A DNA stretch of 64,000 bases from Pusillimonas sp. TS35 (GCF_009857885.1 NZ_WWER01000001.1:682001-746000); one strand, 5' to 3'; shown: positions 45,170 through 54,979, counted from the stretch's first letter. The notes: generated by a model not told the origin, from the letters alone. A program made the numbers and translations.

Positions 45170-46320
45170 CGGATGTCTGCTCCTTTTTCAAGTATTTGCC
45201 GGGCCACGATGACCCGCATGATTTCATTGGTGCCCTCGAGAATCTGGTGCACGCGCGTGTCGCGTACCAAGCGTTCGAGCGGGTAGTCTTTCAGATAGCC
45301 ATAGCCACCGTGAATCTGCTGCGCATCCAGGCAAGCCTGGAAGCATAGATCGGTGGCCAGGCGCTTGGCCATGGCGCAGTAGGTGCTGGCCTGCGGGTCG
45401 CCGTCATCAAGCTTGGCGGCGGCCAGACGCACCATCTGGCGCGACGCGACGATATGCGTCAGCATGTCGGCCAGTTTGAATTGCAGGGCCTGGAACGCGG
45501 ACAGTGGCTGGCCGAACTGCCTGCGCTCCGCCATGTAGCGCCGCGCGGCATCGTAAGCGCCCTGTGCGGCACCCACAGAGCAGGTGGCGATATTCACACG
45601 CCCGCCATCCAGCCCCTTCATCGCAAACTTGAAGCCCTCGCCTTCGGCACCCAGCAGGTTTTCCGCAGGCACTTCCACGTTTTCGAACGTAATGGAGCGG
45701 GTGGATTGGCTGTTCCAACCCATTTTGTCTTCTTTGCGTCCGTATGTGATCCCGGGCAGGTCTGCCGGCACTACCAACGCTGAAACCCCGCCAGCGCCGC
45801 CCCCTCCTGTGCGCGCCATGACCACCAGTACATCGGTGTCGCCGCCGCCCGAAATAAAGGCCTTGGCGCCATTGATCACATAGGCATGGCCGCGTTTTTC
45901 GGCGCGCGTGACGAGCGACGCGGCATCCGAGCCCGAACCCGGCTCGGTGAGGCAATATGAAGCAAGCTTTTCGCCGCTGGCAAGCAAAGGGCCCCACGCA
46001 TCGCGTACGGCAGGGCTCGCCCAGTTGCCCACCATCCAGGTGGCCATGTTGTGAATCGTGATAAAGGCGGTGGTGGAGGGGTCGACTGCGGCCATTTCCT
46101 CGAATACCAGCGTGGCATCGAGCCTGGGCAGGCCCAGGCCGCCTATGGTTTCGGGTGCATAGATGGCGCAGAAGCCGAGTTCACCGGCACGCGCGAAGCT
46201 TGTGCGCGGAAAAATGCCTTCGGCATCCCAGCGGGCGGCATTGGGTGCCAATTCGCCCGTTGCAAAGTCGCGCGCTGCCTGCGCAAAGGCCTGTTGTTCG
46301 TCGCTAAGGCGCAAATCCAT
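45166..46320 (-). CDS. Acyl-CoA dehydrogenase, probable isobutyryl-CoA dehydrogenase
   Basis: The flavoenzyme (384 residues) introduces the alpha-beta double bond in acyl-CoA. SYCLTEPGSGSDAASL and KAFISGGGDTDVLVV contact FAD. QIHGGYGYLKDYPLERLVRDTRVHQI and LEGTNEIMRVIVAR form the C-terminal signature, with catalytic Glu in EGTNE. Its neighbours are the next two valine steps, so isobutyryl-CoA is the likely substrate. It is the first gene of the three-gene operon. Confidence 0.88.
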   Translation of the reverse strand: MDLRLSDEQQAFAQAARDFATGELAPNAARWDAEGIFPRTSFARAGELGFCAIYAPETIGGLGLPRLDATLVFEEMAAVDPSTTAFITIHNMATWMVGNWASPAVRDAWGPLLASGEKLASYCLTEPGSGSDAASLVTRAEKRGHAYVINGAKAFISGGGDTDVLVVMARTGGGGAGGVSALVVPADLPGITYGRKEDKMGWNSQSTRSITFENVEVPAENLLGAEGEGFKFAMKGLDGGRVNIATCSVGAAQGAYDAARRYMAERRQFGQPLSAFQALQFKLADMLTHIVASRQMVRLAAAKLDDGDPQASTYCAMAKRLATDLCFQACLDAQQIHGGYGYLKDYPLERLVRDTRVHQILEGTNEIMRVIVARQILEKGADIR

Positions 46321-46367
46321 CGTCTATGTCTCCTTGCCTTGCCGCGCGAGGTCGTACGCGCAGCCTG

Positions 46368-46386
46368 ATTATAGTTGCCTAACCAT
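46368..46386 (-). promoter_or_regulatory. Promoter of the valine-catabolism operon
   Basis: A perfect TATAAT (minus strand, 46368-46373) lies 48 bases ahead of the acyl-CoA dehydrogenase ATG, with no convincing -35. A dyad ATAGTT-GCCT-AACCAT (46371-46386, one mismatch) overlaps the -10. This suggests an activated or repressed promoter with a regulator bound there; no regulator gene is adjacent. Confidence 0.4.
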
Positions 46387-46410
46387 AGCGCCGATCGGCC
46401 TGTTTTTTTG

Positions 46411-46719
46411 TCATGTGCGCGACAATCGATTCTGCTTGTGGAGTGCTCGCCGGCGCCGGGATTCCATCGGATCGAAGTTCAGCGGGCGATAGAGTTCGAC
46501 CCGGTCGCCGTCGGCCAGCATACGGCTAAGCGTGCAGGCCTGCCCATAAATACCGGCCTGCAGCGGGGCTTCATGCAATGCGGGAAACTGCGACAAAACG
46601 CCGCTGGCTTCGATGGCGTCGCTTACGCACGCACCCATTGGCAGGGTGAGCGACGCCGTCCAGATGGACGTAGGACCAGCTGCATACATGACCTGTATAT
46701 GGACGATGTCATTCGCCAT
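46411..46719 (-). CDS. RnfH family protein (RatB)
   Basis: The 102-residue protein of the RnfH/UPF0125 family has a ubiquitin-like beta-grasp fold. MANDIVHIQVMYA is the typical opening, and VSDAIEASGVLSQFP and GDRVELYRPLNFDPMESRRRRA the typical end. Function is unclear; in E. coli its gene follows ratA. The start overlaps the ratA end by eleven bases. Confidence 0.85.
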   Translation of the reverse strand: MANDIVHIQVMYAAGPTSIWTASLTLPMGACVSDAIEASGVLSQFPALHEAPLQAGIYGQACTLSRMLADGDRVELYRPLNFDPMESRRRRALHKQNRLSRT

Positions 46720-47143
46720 ACAACGCTTGGGCCCTTTGCGTGAAAGAGTCGACGAAACTGGTGGCAATGCGGTTGAATACCGGCCCCACCACAGCCTCGA
46801 GGGCTCGGCTGGAGAATTTGTATTCCATGGTGTAGACCACTTTACAGGCGTCGTCCGACAAGGCGAGAAATTCCCACGTGCCCAGCAGGTGCGAAAATGG
46901 CCCATTGACCAAATCGATCGTGATCTTACCGGGAAAATCGTGGGTATTACGCGTAGTGAAAGTTTGCCGGATGCCCGCGATACTGATCGTAATCGATGCC
47001 TCCATGCCCTGCTCGTCGCGTCGCAGCACCTGCGCGCCGCCGCACCACGGCATGAACTCAGGGTATTTCTCCACGCCCTCGACCAGGCGAAACATCTGTT
47101 CGCAACTGTAAGGAACCAGAATTGAGCGTTGTATTTTATGCAT
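46709..47143 (-). CDS. ratA: RatA/Coq10-like START-domain protein
   Basis: The 144-residue protein has the helix-grip START fold. MHKIQRSILVPYSCEQMFRLV and VEKYPEFMPWCGGAQVL match the RatA/COQ10 family, which binds hydrophobic ligands such as ubiquinone. E. coli RatA was first described as inhibiting 70S ribosome assembly; a role in ubiquinone handling is also proposed for the family. It is divergent from smpB, 62 bases away, as is usual. Confidence 0.88.
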   Translation of the reverse strand: MHKIQRSILVPYSCEQMFRLVEGVEKYPEFMPWCGGAQVLRRDEQGMEASITISIAGIRQTFTTRNTHDFPGKITIDLVNGPFSHLLGTWEFLALSDDACKVVYTMEYKFSSRALEAVVGPVFNRIATSFVDSFTQRAQALYGE

Positions 47144-47205
47144 CGAGCCGTGTTAATAGATAGAATGTACCGATTTTACAGTCTGCAGTCATATTGGCCA
47201 TATCC

Positions 47206-47664
47206 ATGAGTATTGTTGAGAATCGCAAAGCCACACACGAATACTTCATCGAAGATCGCTTCGAGGCAGGGCTCGTGCTTGAGGGCTGGGAAGTAAAGGC
47301 GATCCGGGCCGGCCATGTGCAGCTCAATGAAAGCTACGTCATCGTGCGCGATGGCGAAATATGGGTGATAGGCATGCATATCAGCCCGCTGCCTACGGCA
47401 TCCACCCATATCCACCCCAACGCCACGCGCACACGCAAGCTGTTGCTCAAGGCAGAGGAAATCAGCAAGCTTATCGGCAAGGTGGAGCAGCGCGGCTACA
47501 CACTGGTACCGCTCAATCTGCATTACAAGAACGGCCGGATCAAGCTCGATTTCGGTCTGGGCCGCGGCAAGAAACTGCACGACAAGCGCGACGTGGCGCG
47601 CGACAAAGACTGGCAGCGGGAAAAAGAGCGGGTCATGAAACACGACACACGCAACAAGGGTTAA
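47206..47664 (+). CDS. smpB: SsrA-binding protein
   Basis: SmpB binds tmRNA and brings it to stalled ribosomes. The OB-fold core has [37 protein letters not shown] and [19 protein letters not shown]. The C-terminal basic tail ([19 protein letters not shown]) sits in the mRNA channel. ATG 47206 (MSIVENRKA) is standard, giving 152 residues. The tmRNA gene is not seen in the window. Confidence 0.95.
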   Translation: MSIVENRKATHEYFIEDRFEAGLVLEGWEVKAIRAGHVQLNESYVIVRDGEIWVIGMHISPLPTASTHIHPNATRTRKLLLKAEEISKLIGKVEQRGYTLVPLNLHYKNGRIKLDFGLGRGKKLHDKRDVARDKDWQREKERVMKHDTRNKG

Positions 47665-47699
47665 CGGTATCGGCCCGTGTGCGCAACGTCAACGGCGCA

Positions 47700-48377
47700 T
47701 CAATACACCTCAAACCCTTCTATCTGAAGCAGCCCCACTTTGCGATCCAGCCCGCCGGTGTAGCCATTCAGCCGCCCCGACCCGGCCAGCACACGGTGGC
47801 ACGGGACAATAATGGAAATCGGGTTCTGCCCTACCGCCATGCCTACGGGCCGCCCGTGCTGGCGGCTCATGCCCGCCGCCAACGCCACATCTCCGTACGA
47901 GACATACTCGCCATATGGGATGCCTTGCAGCGCGCGCCATACGCGCAGTTGGAAGGCGGTGCCTTCGAAGGCCAAGGGCACCGAGAATGTTCGCAGCTCT
48001 CCCGCAAAGTACGCCAGCAGCTCGGTGTGGGCCAGCGCAAACACAGCGCGCGCGCCAGCCGGAGTATGCGCGTCGGCCAACACCAGTGCGGAACAGTGGG
48101 CTGCTTCGTTGTCGGAGGCCGCCTTCGGTGCGGGGCTGGCCTCGAAAAGATCCGTCTGCGCATCGTGCGCCGAGCCCTGGCGCCGTGCGCGCAGCCCGCG
48201 TATGGGACGACCGCCCAGTTCGCCGTCCATCGGTCTGGGCGGGCTTGCGGCCGGCACGCGTGCGCCTGCCGGGCAATCGGGCTGGTCGGTGAAATAAAGA
48301 CCGGTGAGCGCTCGGTGGTGGGCGCGCAGCAGCATAGTGCCCAAGGGTGTGTGAAAGTGCGCGAAATAAGTGTTCAT
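47700..48377 (-). CDS. ogt: Methylated-DNA--protein-cysteine S-methyltransferase
   Basis: The protein removes methyl groups from O6-methylguanine by transfer to its own Cys in SIIVPCHRVLAGSG. AFQLRVWRALQGIPYGEYVSYGDVA is the DNA-binding part. I start at ATG 48377 (MNTYFAHFHTPLGTML), giving 225 residues; an ATG at 48449 would add 24. Between the N- and C-terminal domains an insertion of about 55 residues (Pro, Ala, Arg-rich) makes it longer than E. coli Ogt (171). Confidence 0.88.
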   Translation of the reverse strand: MNTYFAHFHTPLGTMLLRAHHRALTGLYFTDQPDCPAGARVPAASPPRPMDGELGGRPIRGLRARRQGSAHDAQTDLFEASPAPKAASDNEAAHCSALVLADAHTPAGARAVFALAHTELLAYFAGELRTFSVPLAFEGTAFQLRVWRALQGIPYGEYVSYGDVALAAGMSRQHGRPVGMAVGQNPISIIVPCHRVLAGSGRLNGYTGGLDRKVGLLQIEGFEVY

Positions 48378-48474
48378 GTCAGATATGGCACGCGATACGG
48401 CGTAAGCGGTAGGCATGTGCGAGGCTTGCGTGCGGGCCTGGTTGACCATGGCGGGATTATGCCCCTCTATCTGC

Positions 48475-49818
48475 TCAATGCAGTTTCACGCGCGGGGCGC
48501 CTCGCTTAAGCAACAAACGGCCCAGGGCCAGCGAGGTGGTGCGCAGCAGCCCCAGCACCGCAGCATGATGCATGAGGTGCAGGCTCATGTACATAAGCCG
48601 CGCCAGCAGCCCTTCGACAAACCAGCTTTTGCCTGACAACACCCCCATCAGGCTGCCAACCCCACGCGTATGGCCCACCGATACCAGCGAGCCATAATCG
48701 CGAAACGCGAATTCACCCGGCGGTTCAGACTCGCCCTGGATACGCGCCCGGATGATTTTGCGCAGGAAGGAGGCCTGTTGGTGCGCAACCTGCGCCCGCG
48801 CGGGCAGGGCGCGGCCCTCCCCTTTCCAGGGCGCCTGTGCGCAATCGCCAATGGCGAAAATATTGGCATCGGCCGTGCGCAGCCGTCCATCGACCACGAG
48901 CTGGTGCACGCGATTGGTTTCCAGGCCAAGCCTCGCCAGAAAGGCGGGAGCCTCGATGCCCGCTGCCCAGACGCATAGATCGGCCGGATAGCGCTGGCCG
49001 GCGCTGTCGATCAGGCAGTCGGGCTCGACGGCGGCAACCCTGACCGACGTCAGCACCTTGACGCCCCGCTCTTCCAGCAGCCGTGCGGCGGTGGCGGAAA
49101 GCTTGGGCGGCAGCGCGCTAAGGATGCGCTCGGCCCCTTCGAGCAGGGTAATATGCACGTCGCGGGCGGGGTCGAGTTCGGTCAGGCCGTAATAGACAAG
49201 GCCGGCACAGGCTTCGAGCAGTTCGGCCGAAAGCTCGACGCCGGTGGCGCCGCCGCCCACAATGGCGATATTGAGACGGGTGTCGCCGCCACGGACCGAC
49301 GCGGGCCGGTAGCCCCCCGCCACTTGTGCCGCCTTGCGGTGGTTGCGCAGCACCAATTCGTGCAGCAACTGCTGGCGAAACCGCTCAGCCTGCGCGGTTT
49401 CATCGAGCGCGATGGCATACTCGGCTGCACCGGGCGTGCCGAAGAAATTAGCCTTGCTGCCCACAGCCATCACCAGCGTATCGTAGGGCACCGTGCGAGC
49501 GGGAAAGATCTCCAGCCCGTCGGGGCCGCATACTGCCGCGAGGCTCAATTGGCGTGTGTTGCGATCCAGGCCGTCGAGTTCGCCATGCAGAAAGGTAAAA
49601 CCGCAATCGCGCGCAAGCATTGAGTAGGAAAGGTCTTCGCGATGGATGTCGAGCGTGCCCGCGGCCACCTCGTGCAACGAAGGTTTCCAGATGTGGCTGT
49701 CAGCCTTGTCGATGAGTGTGATCTGGCCAGGGCCGAAAGCGCGGCCAAGCCGTGCCGCAAGTTCAAGGCCGCCTGCGCCGCCACCGACAATGACCACCTT
49801 GTGCTTGCCATGGCTCAT
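48475..49818 (-). CDS. ndh: Type II NADH dehydrogenase
   Basis: This membrane-associated flavoprotein passes electrons from NADH to quinone without pumping protons. Two Rossmann motifs are seen, VVIVGGGAGGLELAARLG (FAD) and IAIVGGGATGVELSAEL (NADH). NIFAIGDCAQAPW marks the FAD-binding C-terminal part. A C-terminal amphipathic region (about 400-447, MSLHLMHHAAVLGLL) probably binds the membrane. ATG 49818 gives 447 residues. Confidence 0.9.
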   Translation of the reverse strand: MSHGKHKVVIVGGGAGGLELAARLGRAFGPGQITLIDKADSHIWKPSLHEVAAGTLDIHREDLSYSMLARDCGFTFLHGELDGLDRNTRQLSLAAVCGPDGLEIFPARTVPYDTLVMAVGSKANFFGTPGAAEYAIALDETAQAERFRQQLLHELVLRNHRKAAQVAGGYRPASVRGGDTRLNIAIVGGGATGVELSAELLEACAGLVYYGLTELDPARDVHITLLEGAERILSALPPKLSATAARLLEERGVKVLTSVRVAAVEPDCLIDSAGQRYPADLCVWAAGIEAPAFLARLGLETNRVHQLVVDGRLRTADANIFAIGDCAQAPWKGEGRALPARAQVAHQQASFLRKIIRARIQGESEPPGEFAFRDYGSLVSVGHTRGVGSLMGVLSGKSWFVEGLLARLMYMSLHLMHHAAVLGLLRTTSLALGRLLLKRGAPRVKLH

Positions 49819-49974
49819 GCTGATTACCTTATCCCGATGATGGTTTTTGGCCAGCACATGATACACCAGGGTGCAGGCTTAACCGCTATGGCCCGTTCCC
49901 TTGTGCTGCCCGTTCCCTTGTGCTGCCTGAGGCCGTTGCGGCCCATACCCGTGCGCCACATCAGCGCCGACCAG

Positions 49975-50052
49975 AAAAAAAAGGCCCGCTGAATGAACTG
50001 CACCCAAAAGTTGGACAGTGATCCAACCTTTGGGTGCAGTTCATTCCGGGCC
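49975..50052 (-). terminator. ppsA terminator with U8 tract
   Basis: On the minus strand GGCCCG (50052-50047) pairs with CGGGCC (49988-49983), followed directly by eight T (49982-49975). That alone is a rho-independent terminator. The loop is occupied by a 25-nt inverted repeat (49991-50015 / 50022-50046, one mismatch), so the stem is about 31 bp. It follows ppsA by about 75 nt. Confidence 0.85.
49994..50043. mobile_element. Palindromic mini-element resembling paired IS3-family ends
   Basis: TGAACTGCACCC (49994-50005) and its inverse GGGTGCAGTTCA (50032-50043) bound a 50-bp unit whose halves match over 22 of 22-23 positions. TGAACTGCACCCAAAAGTTG looks like the terminal repeat of IS3-family elements as I recall them. 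No transposase remains and no clear direct target repeat is seen. It could be an IS remnant of just two ends, a MITE, or a coincidental perfect terminator loop. Confidence 0.4.
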
Positions 50053-50128
50053 CCTCTCGGCAGCGACGACAGATCGACTGCGATCAGCGCCTCGCGTGAG
50101 GCGCTGCCGCTGCCAGATGCTGCGCTGG

Positions 50129-52498
50129 TCAGCCCTCGCGCGCCAGGCGCTGCCAGGTGTCGACCACCGTGTCCGGGTTCAGCGACATGGACAGAATGCC
50201 TTCATCTTTGAGCCACTTGGCCAGGTCGGGATGGTCGCTGGGGCCCTGGCCGCAGATGCCCACGTACTTGCCGGCCTTCAAGCAGGCCTGGATGGCCCGG
50301 CGCAGCATGAACTGCACTGCTTCGTCGCGTTCGTCGAAATCCGCTGCCAGCAGCTCCATGCCGGAATCACGATCCAGGCCCAGGGTGAGTTGGGTCATGT
50401 CGTTAGAGCCAATGGAGAAGCCGTCGAAGTACTCGAGGAATTGTTCGGCCAGGATAGCGTTGGACGGGACTTCGCACATCATGATGACGCGCAGGCCATT
50501 ATCGCCGCGGGCCAGGCCGTTGCGGGCCAATAATTCGACCACGCGTTTGGCCTGCGACGTGGTGCGCACGAACGGTACCATGATCTCGACGTTGGTTAGC
50601 CCCATGTCGTCGCGCACCTTCTTGAGCGCTTCGCATTCCATGCGGAAACATTCTTCGAACTCTTCCGAGACATAGCGTGAGGCGCCGCGGAAACCCAGCA
50701 TGGGGTTCTCTTCTTCGGGTTCGTAGCGCGAGCCGCCCACCAGCTTGCGGTATTCGTTGGACTTGAAATCGGACAGGCGCACAATGACAGGCTTGGGATA
50801 AAAGGCGGCGGCCAGCGTGGCCACGCCTTCGGCAAGCTTTTCGACGAAGAAGGCGCGCGGGCTAGCGTAGCCGCGGGCAGCCGACTCGACCGCCAGCTTC
50901 AGCTCGCTATCCACATTGGGATAGTCGAGCACTGCCTTGGGGTGCACGTTGATGTTGTTGTTGATGATGAACTCGAGACGGGCCAGGCCCACACCCTTGT
51001 TGGGGATCTGCGAGAAGTCGAAGGCCAGTTGCGGGTTGCCGACGTTCATCATGATCTTGACGCCGATCTCGGGCATTTCACCCCAGCGCACTTCCTCGAT
51101 TTCGGTTTCGATCAGGCCATCGTAGATGCGGCCCTCGTCGCCTTCGGCGCAGGAAACGGTGACCTCGCGGCCATTGTCGAGCACATCGGTGGCGTTGCCG
51201 CAGCCGACCACGGCAGGGATGCCGAGTTCACGGGCAATAATGGCGGCATGGCACGTACGACCGCCGCGGTTGGTGACGATGGCCGAAGCCAGCTTCATGA
51301 CGGGTTCCCAGTTCGGGTCGGTCATGTCAGTGACGAGGATATCGCCCGCCTTGACCTGATCCATCTCGGAAACATCGCCCACGATACGCACACGGCCCGA
51401 GCCGATTTTCTGGCCGATGGCGCGGCCGGTTATCAGCACGTCGCCGGTGGCCTTGAGGCGGTAGCGCTCTTGTACATCGTTGTGGCCAGCCTGGGATTTC
51501 ACGGTTTCGGGGCGAGCCTGCAAAATGTACAGCTTGCCGTCAATGCCGTCGCGGCCCCATTCGATATCCATTGGGCGCTGGTAGTGCTTTTCGATGATGA
51601 CGGCGTAGCGTGCCAGTTCGATGACTTCTTCGTCCGTCAGCGAATAGCGGTTGCGTTCGGACACCGGTACATCGACGGTGCGCACCGCGTGGCCGGACGC
51701 GCGCTCGGCATCGAACTCCATTTTGAGGAGCTTGGAGCCGATGCGACGGCTGATGATGGGATAGTGGCCCGAAGCCAGCGTGGGTTTGAAGACATAGAAC
51801 TCGTCCGGGTTGACGGCGCCCTGCACCACGGTTTCGCCCAAGCCGTAGGATGAGGTGATGAACACCACATCATTGAAGCCTGATTCGGTGTCGAGCGTGA
51901 ACATCACGCCGGCGCTACCGACGTCGGAACGCACCATGCGCTGGATGCCGGCCGACAGGGCGACATCGGCGTGCGCATACCCCTTGTGCACGCGATACGA
52001 AATGGCGCGATCGTTGTAAAGCGACGCAAATACATGCTTGATCTTGTCCAGCACGTCGTCAATGCCGACGACATTCAGGAAGGTTTCCTGCTGGCCCGCG
52101 AAGGATGCGTCGGGAAGGTCTTCGGCGGTGGCGGAGGAGCGCACGGCGAAGCTGCCCTTGCCGTCGGCATCGAGCTTGGAGAATGCATCACGAATAGCCT
52201 GCTCGAGTTCGGCAGGCAGCGGTGTGTCGATGATCCACTGGCGAATCTCGGCCCCGGCAGACGCAAGTTCACGCACGTCGTCCGAATCAAGGCTTTCGAG
52301 GCGCTGGGCGATGCGCTGATCTAGCCCTGTGCCGCTCAGGAATTCACGAAAGGCATCGGCCGTGGTGGCGAAACCGCCCGGAACCCGGACGCCGGCACCG
52401 GCCAACTGACTGATCATTTCACCAAGTGATGCGTTTTTACCTCCAACCGAGTCGACGTCCGTCATGCGGAGCTGCTCGAAAGACACTACATAAGACAT
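50129..52498 (-). CDS. ppsA: Phosphoenolpyruvate synthase
   Basis: PpsA converts pyruvate and ATP to PEP, AMP and phosphate, the gluconeogenic entry step. The N-terminal ATP-grasp part starts [14 protein letters not shown]. The phosphohistidine lies in [21 protein letters not shown]. The C-terminal PEP site has [14 protein letters not shown] and the catalytic Cys in [14 protein letters not shown]. The length (789) is normal. ppsR, encoding its regulatory kinase/phosphorylase, is divergent 185 bases upstream. Confidence 0.96.
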   Translation of the reverse strand: MSYVVSFEQLRMTDVDSVGGKNASLGEMISQLAGAGVRVPGGFATTADAFREFLSGTGLDQRIAQRLESLDSDDVRELASAGAEIRQWIIDTPLPAELEQAIRDAFSKLDADGKGSFAVRSSATAEDLPDASFAGQQETFLNVVGIDDVLDKIKHVFASLYNDRAISYRVHKGYAHADVALSAGIQRMVRSDVGSAGVMFTLDTESGFNDVVFITSSYGLGETVVQGAVNPDEFYVFKPTLASGHYPIISRRIGSKLLKMEFDAERASGHAVRTVDVPVSERNRYSLTDEEVIELARYAVIIEKHYQRPMDIEWGRDGIDGKLYILQARPETVKSQAGHNDVQERYRLKATGDVLITGRAIGQKIGSGRVRIVGDVSEMDQVKAGDILVTDMTDPNWEPVMKLASAIVTNRGGRTCHAAIIARELGIPAVVGCGNATDVLDNGREVTVSCAEGDEGRIYDGLIETEIEEVRWGEMPEIGVKIMMNVGNPQLAFDFSQIPNKGVGLARLEFIINNNINVHPKAVLDYPNVDSELKLAVESAARGYASPRAFFVEKLAEGVATLAAAFYPKPVIVRLSDFKSNEYRKLVGGSRYEPEEENPMLGFRGASRYVSEEFEECFRMECEALKKVRDDMGLTNVEIMVPFVRTTSQAKRVVELLARNGLARGDNGLRVIMMCEVPSNAILAEQFLEYFDGFSIGSNDMTQLTLGLDRDSGMELLAADFDERDEAVQFMLRRAIQACLKAGKYVGICGQGPSDHPDLAKWLKDEGILSMSLNPDTVVDTWQRLAREG

Positions 52499-52543
52499 GA
52501 AGTCACCTTTGACAATATAAGAAAGCGTGTTTGCTTAGCGCGC

Positions 52544-52558
52544 CGCCACACTGTGGCG
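52544..52558. promoter_or_regulatory. 15-nt palindrome in the ppsA/ppsR divergent region
   Basis: CGCCACA-C-TGTGGCG is a perfect dyad followed by CTTTTG, located 46 bases before ppsA and 125 before ppsR. It is more likely an operator than a terminator because both genes point away from it. The regulator is unknown. Confidence 0.3.
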
Positions 52559-52683
52559 CTTTTGCACGCATCGGGCCGCAACCCTAACGCGCTAGGCAAA
52601 CCAGCCTTGCCTGCTGGTACGGTGACTGTTAATCTTTCGCGATTGTACCGTTTCTGGCAGCCCCTGCGCTTGCCTTTCTTTCC

Positions 52684-53517
52684 ATGTCTGAAAACATCAT
52701 CGAACGTACTGTATTCGTCATCTCCGACAGTACCGGCATTACCGCTGAAACATTCAGCAACTCTGTTCTGTCCCAATTCGAACAGGTGCGCTTCGATACG
52801 ATCCGCATTCCTTTCATCGACAGCCCTGACAAAGCCGATAGCGTGGCGCAGCGCATCAACCGCTGCGCCGCTGCGCAAAATTCGCGCCCGCTGGTGTTCA
52901 GCACGCTGGTCAACCCTGAAAGCGCCGAAAAAATCCGCGCAACAGACTGTATCTTTCTCGATCTGTTCGGCACCTTCGTGCACCACATCGAAAATGCCTT
53001 GGGCGTGAAGTCCAACCATTCCGTCGGGCGCTCGCATATGGGCGGGCTCAGCAAGCAGTACACCAACCGCATCGAAGCCATCAACTTCAGCCTTGCCCAC
53101 GACGACGGGCAGTTTGTGCATGGGCTGGAACAAGCCGATGTTATCCTGGTGGGCGTGTCGCGCTGCGGAAAAACACCCACCAGCCTGTATCTCGCCATGC
53201 AGTATGCCGTCAAGGCCGCCAACTTCCCGCTCATCCCCGAAGACTTCGACCGCGGTTCGCTGCCGGCCACCTTGCTGCCCTACCGTAAAAAGCTGTTCGG
53301 CCTGTCCATCCAGCCCGAACGCTTGGCCGAGGTGCGCAACGAACGCCGCCCCAAGAGCCAGTACGCATCACTCAAACAGTGCCGCTTCGAGGTGGCCGAG
53401 GCCGAGCGCCTGATGCGCATGGAAAACATCCCTTGGTTGTCCACCACCACCCGCTCCATCGAAGAAATCTCCACCAAGGTGCTGGACGAAATCGATCTGC
53501 CGCGCCGCTCGTATTGA
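52684..53517 (+). CDS. ppsR: PEP synthase regulatory protein (kinase/pyrophosphorylase)
   Basis: PpsR (DUF299) turns PEP synthase off by ADP-dependent phosphorylation of a Thr near the catalytic His, and on again by phosphate-dependent removal. The P-loop-like GVSRCGKTPTSLYLA and the opening VFVISDSTGITAETFSNSVL are present. Residues GRSHMGGL also match. Length 277. It is divergent from its target gene ppsA, a common arrangement in this group. Confidence 0.94.
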   Translation: MSENIIERTVFVISDSTGITAETFSNSVLSQFEQVRFDTIRIPFIDSPDKADSVAQRINRCAAAQNSRPLVFSTLVNPESAEKIRATDCIFLDLFGTFVHHIENALGVKSNHSVGRSHMGGLSKQYTNRIEAINFSLAHDDGQFVHGLEQADVILVGVSRCGKTPTSLYLAMQYAVKAANFPLIPEDFDRGSLPATLLPYRKKLFGLSIQPERLAEVRNERRPKSQYASLKQCRFEVAEAERLMRMENIPWLSTTTRSIEEISTKVLDEIDLPRRSY

Positions 53518-53530
53518 GCCCCGCAGGCGC

Positions 53531-54322
53531 TTACACCGTGCCCGCAAGCAGGCGCCGGCGCTGCTCGAACAGGCATATGCCCGCCGCCACCGCTACATTC
53601 AGCGACTCCACCCCAGGCGCCTGGGGCACGAATACGCGCTTATCGGCACGCGCCAGCAGGCGCGCATCGACGCCCTGCCCTTCATTGCCCAGCACCCAGG
53701 CGCAATGCGCAGGCAGGCTGGCTTCGTAAAGCGACACGCCACCCTCCAGCGCTGTGGCCAGCAGCGGCACGCGCAGGTGCTCGCAGGCAGCAAGCAGATC
53801 CACATGTTCGCGAATGCGCAGCGCGAAGTGCGCGCCCTGGGCGCTGCGCAGCACCTTGGGCGACCATACCGCCGCCGTGCCGGCGGACACATAGACATCG
53901 GCAATGCCAGCTGCTGCAGCGGTGCGCAGCAGCGTGCCCACATTGCCGGGATCTTGTATGCGGTCCAGCCAAAGGCACAAATGGTCGATGTGCGCGGGCA
54001 CGGCAGGTGCTGGCGGCGAAACAACAAAATACACGCCCTGCCCATGTTCCACCTGCGACAACCCCCGCGCCAGGCGCTCATCGCAGGATAGGCACAGCGC
54101 TGGGTCGATCGCCTCCGCCAGGGCTTGCAGTTGCTCGTCACGCTCGAGCCGCTGCGCGTCGAAGACCGCCCTGACGGGCATACCTTGATGCTGCAGCCAG
54201 GCCTCGCACAGATGAATACCTTCCAACATGGCCTGCGGGGCTTCGCCAGCGCGATGACGGCTGGCGGCAATGCGCAGTAATTGCTTGTAGACCGCGTTGT
54301 CGCGGGAGCTGATGAATTTCAT
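53531..54322 (-). CDS. TrmH/SpoU-family RNA methyltransferase
   Basis: The 263-residue protein has an N-terminal substrate-binding domain and a SPOUT C-terminal domain. Knot motifs are visible as LWLDRIQDPGNVGTLLRTAAA (motif 1), WVLGNEGQGVD (motif 2) and VPQAPGVESLNVAVAAGI (motif 3). These enzymes 2'-O-methylate rRNA or tRNA with S-adenosylmethionine. The exact target nucleotide is not deducible. It is last in the lpx-rnhB cluster, six bases after rnhB. Confidence 0.88.
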   Translation of the reverse strand: MKFISSRDNAVYKQLLRIAASRHRAGEAPQAMLEGIHLCEAWLQHQGMPVRAVFDAQRLERDEQLQALAEAIDPALCLSCDERLARGLSQVEHGQGVYFVVSPPAPAVPAHIDHLCLWLDRIQDPGNVGTLLRTAAAAGIADVYVSAGTAAVWSPKVLRSAQGAHFALRIREHVDLLAACEHLRVPLLATALEGGVSLYEASLPAHCAWVLGNEGQGVDARLLARADKRVFVPQAPGVESLNVAVAAGICLFEQRRRLLAGTV

Positions 54323-54328
54323 GAGGCC

Positions 54329-54979
54329 TTAGCGGACGGCGGGTTGCGCGTCGAGCAGATCACGCACGGGACGAAAGCTGCGTCGGTGCGCCACACACGG
54401 GCCATGCAGGGCCAGGCGCTCGAGGTGCAAGGCCGTACCATACCCTTTGTGCTGGTCGAAGCCATACTGAGGATATAGGCCATGCAACGCCAAGCAATCG
54501 GCATCGCGCGCCGTCTTGGCCAGGATAGACGCGGCGGAAATAGCCTTGATCGTAGCATCGCCACCGATCACCGGCTCGGCTATGCAAGCCAGACCGCGCG
54601 GCAGGCTGTTGCCATCGATGAGCGCTTTATCGGGCACCAGCGCCAGGCCCTCGCAGGCGCGCCGCATCGCCAGCATGGTTGCTTGAAGAATATTGAGCGT
54701 GTCGATCTCTTCGACCGTGGCGCTGGCCACGCACCAGGCCAGCGCCCGCTCGCGGATGTTATGCGCCAGTTCCTCGCGCCGTTCGGCGCTCAGCTTTTTG
54801 GAGTCGTCCAGGCCGCGGATGCGGCGGGCGGGATCGAGGACGACTGCGGCAGCAAACACCGGCCCGGCCAGCGGACCTCTGCCCGCCTCATCGATACCTG
54901 CCACATGCAATACGCGGGCGGCATCGGCTACCGCGAACAGGTCGGGCTGGGCAAGCGCCTTAGGCACGGCCCGCCTCAT
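54329..54979 (-). CDS. rnhB: Ribonuclease HII
   Basis: RNase HII removes ribonucleotides and RNA from RNA-DNA hybrids. The motif [22 protein letters not shown] carries the metal-binding Asp and Glu. [15 protein letters not shown] and ALIDGNSLP follow, and [15 protein letters not shown] is the fourth block. I start it at ATG 54979 ([13 protein letters not shown]), overlapping the lpxB end by 20 nt and giving 216 residues. A longer in-frame start lies well inside lpxB. Confidence 0.92.
   Translation of the reverse strand: MRRAVPKALAQPDLFAVADAARVLHVAGIDEAGRGPLAGPVFAAAVVLDPARRIRGLDDSKKLSAERREELAHNIRERALAWCVASATVEEIDTLNILQATMLAMRRACEGLALVPDKALIDGNSLPRGLACIAEPVIGGDATIKAISAASILAKTARDADCLALHGLYPQYGFDQHKGYGTALHLERLALHGPCVAHRRSFRPVRDLLDAQPAVR

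Larger units (their letters stand above)
49819..50128. other. Intergenic region ndh / ppsA
   Basis: The 310 nt between the ppsA stop and ndh start (both minus strand) contain the unusual terminator at 49975-50052 and then, toward ndh, no gene I can support. The ndh promoter should lie in 49819-49970, but I see no clear -35/-10 pair. Confidence 0.4.
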
